A stretch of DNA of 64,000 bases from Miscanthus floridulus (GCF_019320115.1 NC_089583.1:75967368-76031367), one strand, 5' to 3'; shown: positions 22,786 to 34,255, numbered from the stretch's first letter. Made by a program: numbers and translations. The notes: generated from the sequence alone by a model not told the origin.

Positions 22786-23295
22786 AACACCGTCTGAGAA
22801 GGCGCTCAGTGGCTATATGACTCCACGTGGATTTGATGTTTTGAAACTCAACCGTGGGTGCCAGGTTTGCTGGATTTGGGCCTTAAAACCCACGGAGGGA
22901 TCTCGGCGCGGCAGGTGGCGTCATCGGAGAGCTTGTGTCGAGACGAAGCGACTTCATAAAGGGTACATGTCCATCCGATGCTTGGAAACCAAATGGACCA
23001 TTTTACCCCCAGTGGCTAAGTAATTCAGCCTAAACCTAGGGATACTCTTGGAATTATGTAACAACCCTATAAAGAAGGGTTGTGGCTGCCCCGGTGGCTG
23101 CCCAAGACGTTTATGTTTCATAGGCTAGCCACGTGCATCTTGTTTAGAGGAGATTAGAAGTAGATAGGGTGAGCACCTCTTGCTCTAGTTTTCTATGTCT
23201 ACAGGGAGGATGAAAGGAGAAGGCTGACTTAATCTTGTAAAGAAGATTTCATGGCTATATAATCAAGTTGTTAGCAAAAATCCTGAGTTTCCTCT
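22786..23295. other. Unclassified repeat-like block E, left part
   Basis: The sequence contains a TATA-like CCCTATAAAGAAGGG near 23068 and joins 32814-33604 when the copia is removed. It resembles retrotransposon promoter or leader sequence but I cannot pair its ends. The short open frame at 22754-23023 has no recognisable domain. Confidence 0.3.
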
Positions 23296-23748
23296 TGTTG
23301 GAAAACACAGTGCCTCTGAAGCGTAGATCAGGGGTAAGCATCTTACTTAGATGGGGAAACTGTTGATGTACCTCACCCTAGGTCATCATTCGGTCCATGG
23401 CGCCGCAGCGGCTTGGACGACAGTGTCGTGGCAGCTCGGCGCAGTGGAGTCCAGCGTAGTGGTGGCGAGGCCTAGTGGCGATGCAGAGGCGACGGTGAGG
23501 TTGGTGGCGGCGAAGTCAGTAGGTCTTCCCGTCGCTGGCAGCACTCTCTTTAGATTGGGTTAGGTTTAGCTGTTGGTGGGTCACGGCGGCTCCGTTCAAC
23601 CTCGTAGTTAGAGCCCTGATCCCCACCTCTCTTTATAGTGCTGTGCGACAGGGGCCCACCAACCATATTAGGGTTGAGCGCCCCCGATCAGGGCGCAGAT
23701 CCAAGGGCCCAATAGACCGTTGGGCCTAATGGTGGAGATGAACTAACA
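23296..23748 (-). repeat. Copia 3' LTR
   Basis: This 453-bp LTR is TG..CA bounded. On the minus strand it follows a purine tract (AAGGGGGAGAA at 23749-23759). A TATAAAG box is seen on the minus strand at 23631-23637. It pairs with 32355-32808. Confidence 0.85.
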
Positions 23749-23760
23749 TTCTCCCCCTTG
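23749..23760 (-). promoter_or_regulatory. Polypurine tract of the copia
   Basis: CAAGGGGGAGAA on the minus strand lies directly before the 3' LTR start TGTTAG. This is the expected plus-strand primer site. Confidence 0.75.
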
Positions 23761-24059
23761 ATCTCACTACCATCTTTCAATTTCATATCATTTACTTTTG
23801 TTCATTCCATTACAGATTAGCGCATAGAGTATGTTTCATCGTCACGGTCAATTGCCGATAGATTTAACAGCTACAACACACCACTCTGTTCTGAAATAGA
23901 TACTTAACTTTGGGCCTTCTTTTGTCCAGGAATTATAGGCTTTCCCTTAAACCCATGCTAGCTACATGTTCTCTGAACACGTTGGGTGATAAGCCTTTTG
24001 TAAACATATCTACGAGCATCTTTTTGGTACTTATATACTCAAGACTTATGACATGATCC

Positions 24060-25560
24060 CAGACTTTATCTTTCACAACATAATACTTTATGTCAATGTG
24101 TTTGGCAGCACCACTTGACTTATTATTGTGAGCATACTGTACTGCGGATTATTATCGCACTATAACTTAAGTGGTCTATAGATGTTGTCAACCACCTTCA
24201 AACTGGGTATGAACTTCTTTAGCTAGTTCACCTGCCCCGTTGCCTCATAACACTCTACAAACTCGACATACATTGTGGACGATGTAGTAATGGTTTGCTT
24301 TGAGCTTTTCCATGAAATAGCTCCCCCTGCGAGAGTGAATACATATCTAGACGTGGATTTTCTATCATCTCCTGCATAATCAGAATCTGAATATCCCACT
24401 ATATGGAGTGAATAAGATCTTCTATACGTCATCATGAGGCTTTTCGTTCCTTGCAAATAATGCAAGACTTTCTTTACTAATTTTCAGTGTTCTGTTCCAG
24501 GATTGCTCTAGAATCTGCCAACTTACCCGGTAATAAAGGCCAAGTCAGGGCGCGTACATACTTGAGCATATTGCAAGCTTCCGACAGCTGAAGCATATGG
24601 GACCGTTTTCATTTGATCGATCTCATATTGATTCCTGGGGCATTGAAAATCCCCATATCTGTCGCCCTTGACTATACGAGCAGGTGAGGGACTACATTTG
24701 TGCATACTGAATTTCTTTAAGATCTCTTCTATGTATGCCTTTTATGACAGTTCTAATACCCCTTTACTTCTATCTCGGTGAATCTCGATTCCTAGAATGA
24801 ACGAAGCTTCACCAAGATCTTTCATATTAAATTTTGAGGACAAAAACTTCTTTGTCTCTAGTAGTAGACTGACATCACTACTAGCAAGTAAGATATCGTC
24901 CACATACAGGACAAGGAAGATAAACTTCCCATTCTTAAACTTTGCATAGACACAATTGTCGTCAACATTCTCTTTAAAACCCAAAATTCCTTATTGTCTG
25001 ATCAAATTTCAAGTACCATTGTCTTAAAGCTTGTTTTAATTCATAAATGGATTTCTTTAGGTGGCATCCCAATCGTTCTTTTTCTTCCATGACAAAACCT
25101 TTTGGTTGTGCCATGTAAACATTTCCCTCCAAGTCCCCGTTGAGAAATGTCGTCTTTACATCCATCTGATGTAATTCTAAATTATAATGTGCCACTAATG
25201 CCATTATGATTCTAAAGGAATCCTTACATGAGACTGGAGAAAAGATCTCATTGTAATCAATCCCTTCTCTTTGCGTAATGTCTTTTGCCACAAGTCACGC
25301 TTTATGTCTCTCTATATTCCCTTGAGAGTCAAGTTTTGTTTTGTAGACCTATTTACAGCCTACTGTTTTGACTCCTTTAGGAATTATTTCTAAGTCCCAA
25401 ACTTTATTGGCATTCATAGATTTTATTTCATCTTCTATGGCCTCAAGCCACTTTGATGAATGATCACTTCTCATGGCTTCTTCAAATGAGGTGGGATCAT
25501 CCTTCATTTGAAATTCCTCAGTGTTGTGTACTTCATAGTCAGCAGGAATAGCTGATTTAC
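24060..25560 (-). pseudogene. Copia reverse transcriptase and RNase H (disrupted)
   Basis: On the minus strand the frames show the copia RT set: a QREGIDYNEIFSPV block near 25255, LHQMDVKTTFLNGDL near 25160, the catalytic YVDDILL near 24902, and VGSLQYAQVCTRPDLAF near 24540. RNase H follows with YSDSDYAGD near 24390 and KSTS near 24350. The region is split over at least four frames by frameshifts and stops, so it cannot make an active enzyme. Confidence 0.8.
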
Positions 25561-25567
25561 TAACTCT

Positions 25568-26360
25568 TTAAGACCTGCTAGGGGCCTCCACACTTGGCAC
25601 ATCTTCTGTTTGAGGCTGTTGTTGCTCCCCCTCATGTGTGGCAATAGGTTCTACAGGATCCTGAAGAATAGGTTCCTCATCATCATTCTTTGTTGCCACA
25701 GGCGGAATAACGATAGGTGCTGGCACCATAATATCTTGCACTGTCGGTGCAGCGACAGCAGGTAGTGAGAAAAATGACTCATGAATCATCGAAGTGGGCG
25801 CATACACCTGCTTCTCTTCAAGGTCAATTTCTCGAGCTACCATGCTCCCCCTCATCATTTTATCTACTAGGAAGACAGCGTGTCTTGTTTCCACAAACTT
25901 TGTATGTCTGTCTAGACAGTAGAAACAAAAACCTTTTGACTTTTCTATGTAGCCAATGAAATGGTAACTTACTATTTTAGGATCTAGTTTCCCAATGTTT
26001 GGGTTAAATACTTTAGCCTCAGCAGGACTCCCCCACACACGTAAGTGGTTTAGTGAGGGTACTATTCCTGTCCACAACTCATACGGTGTTTTGGGCACCG
26101 ACTTACTTGGTACTCTATTGAGAATATGAATGGCGGTTTTTAACGCCTCCATCCGCTGGCTCAACGGTGAGGTGGAGTAACTTATCATACTGCGTACCAT
26201 GTCCATCAGGGTACGATTGTGTCTTTCAACTACTCCATTCTATTGAGGTTTACCCGGTATAGAATACTGGGCTACTATGCCATTCACCTGTAAGAACCTT
26301 GCAATAGGTCTAGGAACTTAGCCATATGGGGTATGTTGACCGTAGTACTCCCCCCCACGG
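25568..26360 (-). pseudogene. Copia integrase C-terminal part, copy A
   Basis: The minus frame reads AIHILNRVPSKSVPKTPYE and then VWGSPAEAKVFN, typical of the copia integrase core end and its C-terminal region. Bases 25666-26360 are repeated at 29129-29821 on the other side of a nested LTR element. The break at 26360 is the nested element's left border. Confidence 0.8.
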
Positions 26361-27557
26361 GGTTGGGTTCATAAACTCGGGGTCCCTCGAGGACCGGCTT
26401 CCACGCCCGGGCTCGGCCTAAGAAAACAACATATATTTCATGGGCCGGCCCAAAAAGCTAAAAACATAGTGGGCCGGAAGGGTAGTCTGGTCGTTGACCG
26501 GAAGGTCTACCCTTAAGAACAGGCATCCGCTCATCAACTTCTTTGGCCCACCTCTCTGACCGGAGCACTCGCTTCGGGCACCAGCCGTCTCCAAGCAGTC
26601 TCTCCAATCGGAAGGCTTGGCTCAAAACGCTGCTTCCTACTCCGACCCCATGACTCTGACCCCGCAGCCAGTGGCTTGTGGGAAGCCTACTCACTGCTCT
26701 TCTTCGACCGACGCACCAAGAGCCGACTGGAGCCATTCGACCGGGGGCTCCCCGTTCGGAAGGAACTAGAAGACGTATGGAGAAAGGCAAGGCATGGCAC
26801 ACAAGTCAAAACCACTGTACCAGGGACCATACCCTACATGAAATAGTGCTCTGCAGCCACCCTGACACAAAGTATTGTAGGGGCCGCTAGAAACTCCCAT
26901 ATGGTAAGCCCCCCGTGTGTCTTTGGACATCGGTCGTAGTATGGTCTCTAGGATTTGCCATACCGGGTGAACATAGCGTGGCTCCTCACATGCCACTAGG
27001 CATCAAGAAGTATTTGTAGGTACCGGCGTCCATCCTTCCTGAAGAAGATAGCTTGACCCCCCATGCACATCTGACATCCTACAACGACATCGACAGTATT
27101 GGGGGGCGTCAACCATTATCCAGTTTTTATCACCGTAGGCAGCAAGGCTTAGAAATATCTGTACTCTCTCCCTCTTACCTATAAAGCCATCCCCTTCATC
27201 TATAAAAGGGGATACGCTCCCTCCAATGAGGGGAGATCAACTTCATGAAGCTCAAACTTACTAGATCGACATCAACACCTTACAACCGCAGGACCACCAA
27301 GTTCTGACCGCAACCCTTCTGGTCAGAGCCAACCGAACCTATTGTATACCCCCTCCTTTCTCCTTCTCGTTTGTAACCCCACTACAGACTTTGAGCACCT
27401 GGGCTCAGGAATAAAGTCACTGACCGACCCCGACTGGACGTAGGGCACATTGTCTGAACCAATATAAATCCTATGTTATTGAGTGCTAGGTCACCTCCGA
27501 TCACAACGTACAGCAAAACTACAAATATTTACTAGTTGGCCACTTTCTCCACCGACA
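26361..27557 (+). repeat. 5' LTR of element X
   Basis: The start near GGTTCATAAACTCGGGGTCC resembles grass gypsy LTR starts, with the usual terminal TG damaged. A TATAAAAGGGG motif lies near 27202 and an AATAAAG signal near 27411. The last 485 bp are repeated as the truncated 3' LTR. Confidence 0.65.
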
Positions 27558-27611
27558 GTTGGCGCTATCCGTGGGGAAGACGCTGTACGTTCAACACGTT
27601 TTGGTCATCGG

Positions 27612-28271
27612 ATGGCCTATTTTTCTGCCACCCCCGCCATGGCGGGCTCGGGCAATACAATTCATTTTGGCTCGCTAGAGTTCCCCGCACTCTTGCCCGT
27701 CGGGATGCAGGTTCCACCCATCTTTGAGCCAGCCCAGGCCTTCTGCTTTGGGAGCCTGGACTTCGTCGCCGACCGGCTCGGCGTACTCCACCTCCGCGAG
27801 GAGGCTCGCGACCCGGCACCCGTTGGAGGGACGTCCTCCATCGACTCTGGGACGCGCGACTTCAATGGCGCGGCATCTGCTCTTCATTCCCAGCAAACTC
27901 TTTGCCCAAACCCCACTATGAGTAATATACATGCTGTTATTTACTTAGTACGCTCTATCTTCTGCCAAATACCCGGTGGGTTACCGTTGTCCCCGTCGTA
28001 GCCGCCATATTGCTGGTTCCCCTATGGCCTCACGTCTTCCGTGGACGCATACGCCCAGGGACTCCAAAAGGTGCTGGTGCCGCACCCTCTCACGTTTGAG
28101 TTTGTGGGGATGGCGAGCTATGCTCCCACCTATTTCCTCAACATCATGGATGACGACGTCAGGAGTGACGGCTCTAGCATCGGCGACGTGGTGCCTAGCC
28201 ACCGTCGGTCCTGGGAATACACTATGGCAGACACCCCAAAACAGCCGCTAGGGGTAACGGAGTCCTTCTAG
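27612..28271 (+). pseudogene. Gag-like remnant of element X
   Basis: A frame from ATG 27612 (MAYFSATPAMAG) runs to 28001. After a frameshift a second frame (about 28020-28271) reads VDAYAQGLQKV, FVGMASYAPTYFLNIMDDD and SDGSSIGD. I infer the N-terminal part of a gag-type protein of a grass gypsy element because of its position after the primer site. No zinc knuckle, protease or RT follows before the 3' LTR. Confidence 0.45.
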
Positions 28272-28646
28272 ACACATGCCCTGCCAGGCCCTCATGCGGA
28301 GACCCCCGAGCTCACATGTGAGCACGGGGAGGATCTACGATGATAGTGGCCGCATCAGCCACCAACTGCACCAACGCGCTCGATGCACCACACCGCGCCC
28401 CGTGCGCATAGGCCGGCGAGCGGCACTTGGGGTCGCGCCCGTTAGCCCCAGCGCAATGCCCCGGTTTGGGGGACCGACCCCCCACAGTTCGCTCGGGCCA
28501 GTCAGAACATTGCCACCGCGGGGTAATGCTCCTGCGCAGCCTGTCTGAGCCAAACGACCCTCATGAATAGGCGATCCACTGGAACCTCTGGGTACTGGTG
28601 GAGACCACCGCCATTCAACAAGCGGAGTGCTTCGTATCACGACGCC

Positions 28647-29128
28647 GACATCCTACAATGACATCAACAGTATTGGGGGCATCAACCATTATCCAATTTT
28701 TATCACCGTAGGCAGCAAGGCTTAGAAATATTCGTACTCTCTCCCTCTCACCTATAAAGCCATCCCCTTCATCTATAAAAGGGGATGCGCTCCCTCCAAT
28801 GAGGGGAGATCAACTTCATAAAGCTCAGACTCACTAGATCGACATCAACACCTTACAACCACAGGACCACCAAGTTCCGACCACAACCCTTCCGGTCGGA
28901 GCCAACCGAACCTCTTGTATACCCCCCTTTCTCCTTCTCATTTGTAACCCCACTACAGACTTCGAGCACCTAGGCTCAGGAATAAAGTCACCGACCGACC
29001 CCAACTGGACATAGGGCACGTTGCCTGAACCAGTATAAATCCTGTGTCATTGAGTGCTAGGCCACCTCCGATCACAACGTACAACAAAACTATAAATATT
29101 TACTAGTTGGTCACTTTCTGCACCGACA
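28647..29128 (+). repeat. Truncated 3' LTR of element X
   Basis: This matches 27073-27557 closely and lacks the first 0.7 kb of the LTR. It ends CACCGACA and joins directly to duplicated copia integrase. Confidence 0.75.
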
Positions 29129-29821
29129 AATAGGTTCCTCATCGTCATTCATTGTTGCCACAGGTGGAATAACAACAGGTGCTGGCACCACAATATCTTG
29201 CACTATCGGTGCAGCGACAGCAGGTAGTGAGAAAAATGACTCATGAATCATCAGAGTGGGCGCATACACCCGCTTCTCTTCAAGGTCAATATCTTGAGCT
29301 ACCATGCTCCCCCTCATCATTTTATCTTCTAGGAAGACAACATGTCTTGTTTCCACAAACTTTGTATGTCTATCTAGATAGTAGAAACGAAAACCTTTTG
29401 ACTTTTCTGGGTAGCCAATGAAATGGTAACTTGCTGTTTTGGGATCTAGTTTCCCAATGTTTGGGTTAAATACTTTAGCCTCAGCAGGACTCCCCCACAC
29501 ATGTAAGTGGTTTAGTGAGAGTACTATTCCTATCCACAACTCATACGATGTTTTGGGCACCGACTTACTTGGTACTCTATTGAGAATATGAATGGCGGTT
29601 TTTAACGTCTCCATCCACTAGCTCAACGGTGAGGTGGAGTAACTTATCATACTACGCACCATGTCCATCAGGGTACGATTGCGTCTTTCAACTACTCCAT
29701 TCTACTGAGGTTCGCCCGGTATAGAATACTGGGCTACTATGCCATTCACCTATAAGAACCTTATAATAGGTCTAGGAACTTGGCCATATGGGGTATGCTG
29801 ACCGTAGTACTCCCCCCACGG
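29129..29821 (-). pseudogene. Copia integrase part, copy B (duplicate)
   Basis: This is a second copy of 25666-26360 with the same integrase motifs (AIHILNRVPSKSVPKTSYE, VWGSPAEAKVFN). It continues without a break into the rest of the integrase at 29822. Copy B is therefore attached to the upstream half of the copia and copy A to the downstream half. Confidence 0.8.
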
Positions 29822-30235
29822 TCGGACCTAACTATCTTAATCTTTAAATTGTGTTGGTTTTCAACTTCTGCTTTAAATATCTTAAATTTATCTAATGCTT
29901 TTGTTCTTTCTTTGATTGGATAAATGTAGCTATAATGGGGGTAATCTTCTGTGAATGTTATGAACGAATCATAACCATCCACACTCTTTATAAGAAACGG
30001 ACCACAGATGTCTGTGTGAATAATCTATAAAATTCCTGCGCTTCATTTGGCATCTTTCTTAATTTTCTTTATATACTTTTCGTTTATGCATTCTCTGCAT
30101 TGTTCTAAATCTGAGAACTCTAATGGAGGAAGAATATCATTCTTAACTAGTCTTTCTATTCTCCCCCTCGAAATATGGCCTAAACGATAGTGCCATAATT
30201 TTGACGGTGCATCGTGAGCTCTCTTATGCCACCAT
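29822..30235 (-). pseudogene. Copia GAG-pre-integrase and integrase N-terminal part (disrupted)
   Basis: The minus strand reads LWHYRLGHISRGRIERLV near 30200-30150, then the zinc-binding CRECI region. The integrase core start HTDICGPF near 30020 follows, then a KIVRSDRGG block near 29850 with catalytic Asp residues. Stops near 30040 and 30035 break the frame. Confidence 0.75.
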
Positions 30236-30680
30236 TTTCAGAGTAACTCTTTGTCACCAGCTGCTTTATCAGCTGGGTAGCATATGTCTTTGAAGAGCCA
30301 GTGAACTAACTCTTTATTATATCAAGGTACTCGGTGACCGTGTCACACTCTGGGATTGAGCTCACAATTGCAGGCTCAATCGTGTTCTTTATCACAGCCA
30401 AATATTTCTTGTTGGCAGTGACCCACTTCCTATGCTTAAGGTCATAGAACATCTTTTGGGATTCAAAATCCCTCTCTTTAGTTGCCCAAGCGGCATCAAC
30501 CTCGTTTGTCTCCCTCACCGGTGCCACAGGTTTAGTGGGACACGGTGAGGTGACTACCCAGTCCACCTCAGCCAAGATGAAGGCCAGGTCAATCTTTTTC
30601 TTCCACTCCATGTAGTTATCACCTTTGAGAGTGGGGATCTCTTTGATACAAAAAATCAAGTTGTATCCGCTTGGCAACAC
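30236..30680 (-). pseudogene. Copia gag, N-terminal fragment
   Basis: The minus frame from ATG 30680 (IPTLKGDNYMEWKKKIDLAF, then SIPECDTVTEYLDIIKS) is the start of a copia gag. The fragment runs on to about 30240 and then jumps to GAG-pre-integrase. The rest of gag, its zinc knuckle and the protease are missing, so an internal deletion occurred here. Confidence 0.75.
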
Positions 30681-32342
30681 AATTCATATAGAGTGAGAAC
30701 ATAAATAACAACAAAAATTGCATACCTTGATTCCAACATTAGTCAAAATTAAAACATACAACTGTTTTTATACACTAATTCTACATCACCATTGGGTAGA
30801 AATAGAATTAATGCATAAAATCATTAAAATTATGATGTTGTTATTAACAACGTTGGTCAGAAAATGACAACATCATAATCATGACAAAATCTCTTTTTTT
30901 CTCCAATTAAATATCATGTTGGTTCAAAATAACTGGAGAATAAACAATTTCTTTAGCAGCGGAAACATGAAAAAAATTCATTATCTATTTTTTAGAAACA
31001 TTAAACTTTTCTCAAATATTCTCTAAAAAATTATCCCGTTGGTTCAAATTTTAACAGAGATATTAAACTAGACAAAATTCATCGAAATCTGCTTCTGAAA
31101 ATTAAATAAACTCGGGACTTTATTTACTGTTCATTATGGCCCAGCCTGCAGCTACAATACCGGCCCAGCAGCAACAGTGCACGGCCCGGTTGCGCAGCGT
31201 GGCCCAGTGTGAAAACTCTGGCCCAGCAGCCACGCGCGCCGCGCGGTCCCCGCGCCCAGGCCACAACCTAGGCCTGGGCCGGGTATTCGGCCCACACGTG
31301 TGTGCCCCACACCGCTCCGCCTGAGCCGTAAGCCGGCCCTGTCATCATCGCCCGTCCGTTCTGATCGGATGGTCAAGCGTGCCGATAGGGTGAACAAAAA
31401 CTCCACCCCCGCCCGGCCTGCCTCCCCAAACCCTAGAACCTCATTTTTCACGCTCTGCCTTTCTCTCTCAGCCGCGCGGCGCATCGAGTGAGCGAAGCGG
31501 TGGAGCGGGTAGCCATGGCGCCATCGCTGGCCCCCTCGCGGCGTGCGCACTCCGCAGCGGGTGAGCGCCCCGTCGTCAAGCGGCCTGGCCATGGCGCCCC
31601 CTTGGCCGAGCCCGGGCGAAATAGCTCCCCTGGCTCAGCCTTCTTCTCCCGTGCCGACGAAGGGTCAGCCCGGCGCACGGCGAGGTAGGACCCTTTCCTC
31701 TTCTTCCCCATCCCCTTCTTCATTTGGATTTGGATTCTACTTCTCTTATCCGAACCGGTGTTGGGGATTATGGTTTAGATCTAGGGTTAGGGTTCAGAAT
31801 CCGACCCACTGTTCTTCTTCCCCAGAGGGTCTTCATGGGTTTAGGGTTCGGCTTTGATTCTCTTCTAGGCCAAATCCCTCTCTTTTGTTCTTTCCTTCAC
31901 ACAGTTAGGGTTAGGTTTAGGGATTACTGTTCTTCTTCACCAACGGGTTAGGGTTCCGTTGAACTCTCTGTATCTCAATTTCTTTCCCGATTAGGTTACG
32001 GTTTGACTCACTGGAGTCACTATTCATCTTCCCCAGCGAGTGCTTCGTGGGTTAGGGTTCGGCTTGGAGTGCCGAGACCCCTTTCTCTTATCTTCTCAGA
32101 TCTGAACAAGCTCTGTTCTTTTCTTGCTGCACGCCGGCGAAGACGGTGGTGCGGCACCTTTCCCCGCGCGGTGGCGGTGGTGACCGGTAGTCAGTGACGC
32201 TCGCCACCCTCCCGGTCTCTTTTCTATTTTCTTTTACTCGGTTAGGGTTAGGGTTTTGATCCGAAATGGATCGAACCCTTGTTCTTTCTTTGATTTTTTT
32301 CAATTCTCTACCCCATACTAGATCTTCACACTATTAACCTAT
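30681..32342 (-). other. Copia leader between primer site and gag
   Basis: The 1.66-kb leader is unusually long. It has a GC-rich part (31130-31700) and a stretch with repeated TTAGGGTT motifs (31780-32260). Short frames on both strands look non-coding. It may include captured host sequence, which I cannot identify. Confidence 0.5.
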
Positions 32343-32353
32343 CTCTAGTACCA
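32343..32353 (-). promoter_or_regulatory. Copia primer-binding site
   Basis: The minus strand reads TGGTACTAGAG next to the 5' LTR, one base from the tRNA-iMet type TGGTATCAGAG core. Confidence 0.7.
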
Positions 32354-32354
32354 T

Positions 32355-32808
32355 TGTTGTATAACACAGTGCCTCTGAAGCGTAGATCAGGGGTAAGCAT
32401 CTTACTTAGATGGGAAAACTATTGATGTACCTCGCCCTAGGTCATCATTCGGTCCATGGCGCCGCAGCGGCTTAGATGCTGGTGTCGTGGCAGCTCGGCG
32501 CAGTGGAGTCCAGCATAGTGGTGGCGAGGCCCAGTGGCGATGCAGAGGCGACGATGAGGTTGGTAGCGGTGAAGTCAGTAGGTCTTCCCGTCGCTGGCAG
32601 TACTCTCTTTAGAACGGGTTTGGTTTAGCTGTTGGTGGGTCACGGCAGCTTCGGTCAACCTCGTAGTTAGAGCCCTAATCCCCACCTCTCTTTATAGTGT
32701 TGTACGACAGGGGCCCACCAACCATATTAGGATTGGGCGCCCCCCGATCAGGGCATAGATCTAAGGGCCCAATAGGCCGTTGGGCCTATTGGTGGAGATC
32801 AACTAACA
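32355..32808 (-). repeat. Copia 5' LTR
   Basis: This 454-bp LTR pairs with 23296-23748. It is followed on the plus side by the target duplication CCTCT (32809-32813). Confidence 0.85.
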
Positions 32809-32813
32809 CCTCT

Positions 32814-33604
32814 CCCCCTCCTATTTTCTTCTTATTGATGATTTTCCTGGTTATTTTTGGGAGATTTTCGTGCTGCTTATTTGGCCGATCTTTTGGCATG
32901 TTTTTCTAAGTCTTTGGGGCCATTGGAACATATCGAAATCATATCTTGACGCCCAGCTTCACAGCTCTTGGTTCCAAGTCCCGAAAACTCCAATTCTCTC
33001 TGTTTTTTGGTGAAATTCTTAAGGATCTTCAAGCTGAGGTTTTTGGGCTGATCTCATGTGCTTTCTTGGTGCTATGAGGTCTTGGGAACATGCCTATGCT
33101 TTGCCTCAAATATATTTCCCATGAGCACCCCATCTCTTCCATTTCAAGAAAATCACGAAAACCCCGATTTGAGAGTTTATTTTTCAATCTGCTATCTAAG
33201 CTTTCATCTTTTGGAGGCGAAACTTTTTTTGGACACCTTCAAAACATCCTAAGGAAGGTGTGTGTACAAAATTTTAGATCATTTAGACGTCGTTTGATCA
33301 AGTTTTGCCTTTTTTTCCTTCTTGGTTTAGCCTGCTGAAAGCAATCAGCGCGGAACTTCCATGTTTGAACGCAAAACTTCCGCGTTCAAGTGCAGAACTC
33401 CCGCGATATGCAGGCTGAAAATCGACTTCCGCTTGAGCGTTTGGGCTTCATGGCACTTTTACAAGTCCTATAGCCTTCTTATGACTATCGGGATTTGATT
33501 TTGCTAGAAGAAAGGAAATTTTGAGAAGTTTGGGACATATGCCAAGTTCTTTCGAAGAATTTTTATTGGCTTCCATTCCGTTCACTCTGCTCTGGTCGTC
33601 ATTT
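32814..33604. other. Unclassified repeat-like block E, right part
   Basis: This continues 22786-23295 once the copia is removed. It has no convincing frame; the short frames at 33058-33338 overlap each other and show no domain. It looks like non-coding element sequence. Confidence 0.3.
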
Positions 33605-33890
33605 CCGGTCCTTCAATTATAATATGTTGCAGGAAGATGCCATGAATGTAGCTTAATTAGCAGGCCAGGCAAGCAAAATAACTTCACTCAGCTAGACCAA
33701 TGAAAACTGAGGCAGCTTAGGATGAAGCCTGGCCTTGTCTTGTGCGGCTATCCAACAGATCACTTGGATTCAGAGCATCTACAATCTACAGGACTAGTAG
33801 CACTAGAATAGCTAATGCCATTCTGCAGTAATCCAAAATCAACACTTTTTAGATGCCTGTGGCTGGATCCAGGGTGTTTGCTTTCTACTG
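33605..33890. repeat. Intron duplicate S, copy 2 (empty sites)
   Basis: This is the uninterrupted copy of 20199-22785. It has a single CAAAATAAC (33674-33682) where copy 1 carries the MULE, and no MITE where copy 1 has one. It lies 160 bp from ndhL exon 4. Confidence 0.65.
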
Positions 33891-34050
33891 ATCCTGACAT
33901 TGGCCATATCCTGTAACATTGGAACATGTTCCTATGTTTTATATACTACTAGTAGTATTTGAAACTGTAAAAGTGTCACGCTAGATGGATTGTTCCCAGG
34001 TACGGATCCTAAACGGATTACGTTTACGACGCCGCAGCAAGTACACTCAC

Positions 34051-34145
34051 CCTGGGAAGAAGAGGTAGGTGAACATGAACTGCAGGTACGTCTCCACGAA
34101 TTCGCGCTTGTACCACCTCAGCCTCATCCAGTTCATGAGCAGCGG
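34051..34145 (-). CDS. ndhL: ndhL exon 4
   Basis: The exon encodes PLLMNWMRLRWYKREF through TYLFFP plus two bases of the next Gly codon. The acceptor is GCGCGCGCAG and the donor GG|GTGAGT. The Arg-rich stretch (MRLRWYKRE) followed by the start of a hydrophobic span is the family signature. Confidence 0.88.
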
Positions 34146-34255
34146 CTGCGCGCGCACACACAGAGAGAGACATGCACACTTGTTACTCACTCAGGGGCAT
34201 GCAGTCCAAATGAAGTCGCTTTGAGAGGAAACCAAGAGCTGAGTAGCTGACGCAC

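Larger units (their letters stand above)
26361..29128 (+). mobile_element. Nested non-autonomous LTR retrotransposon 'X' inside the copia
   Basis: The left LTR (26361-27557) ends CACCGACA and is followed by a TTGGCGCTATCCGTGGGG primer site. A 1.1-kb internal region has a short gag-like frame, and a truncated right LTR (28647-29128) ends CACCGACA. There is no pol. Instead of a 5-bp TSD, about 695 bp of copia integrase are duplicated on both sides (25666-26360 and 29129-29821). The long flanking repeat suggests recombination between two X insertions. Confidence 0.75.
23296..32808 (-). mobile_element. Ty1/copia retrotransposon in ndhL intron 4 (disrupted)
   Basis: Two LTRs (23296-23748 and 32355-32808) are flanked by the target duplication CCTCT at 23291-23295 and 32809-32813. 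On the minus strand the order is 5' LTR, tRNA-Met primer-binding site, long leader, gag, GAG-pre-integrase, integrase, reverse transcriptase, RNase H, polypurine tract and 3' LTR. INT before RT defines copia. A second LTR element (26361-29128) interrupts integrase, and an internal deletion removes most of gag and the protease. LTR divergence is roughly 7% by eye. It lies antisense-to-plus, in the same orientation as ndhL. Confidence 0.85.
18935..34050 (-). other. ndhL: ndhL intron 4, 15.1 kb, filled with transposons
   Basis: The donor is GG|GTGAGT at 34050 and the acceptor TTTGCAG| at 18935, both read on the minus strand, joining in phase 2. The intron contains a Mutator-like element, a hAT-type MITE, a 9.5-kb copia with a further LTR element inside, and a duplicated intron segment. 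That the transcript is spliced across 15 kb is inferred from intact exons and borders. Confidence 0.75.

Noticed and set aside
31780..32260. TTAGGGTT-rich stretch as an interstitial telomere
   Set aside because: Motifs are irregular and scattered, not a tandem array of the plant TTTAGGG repeat, and lie within a copia leader.
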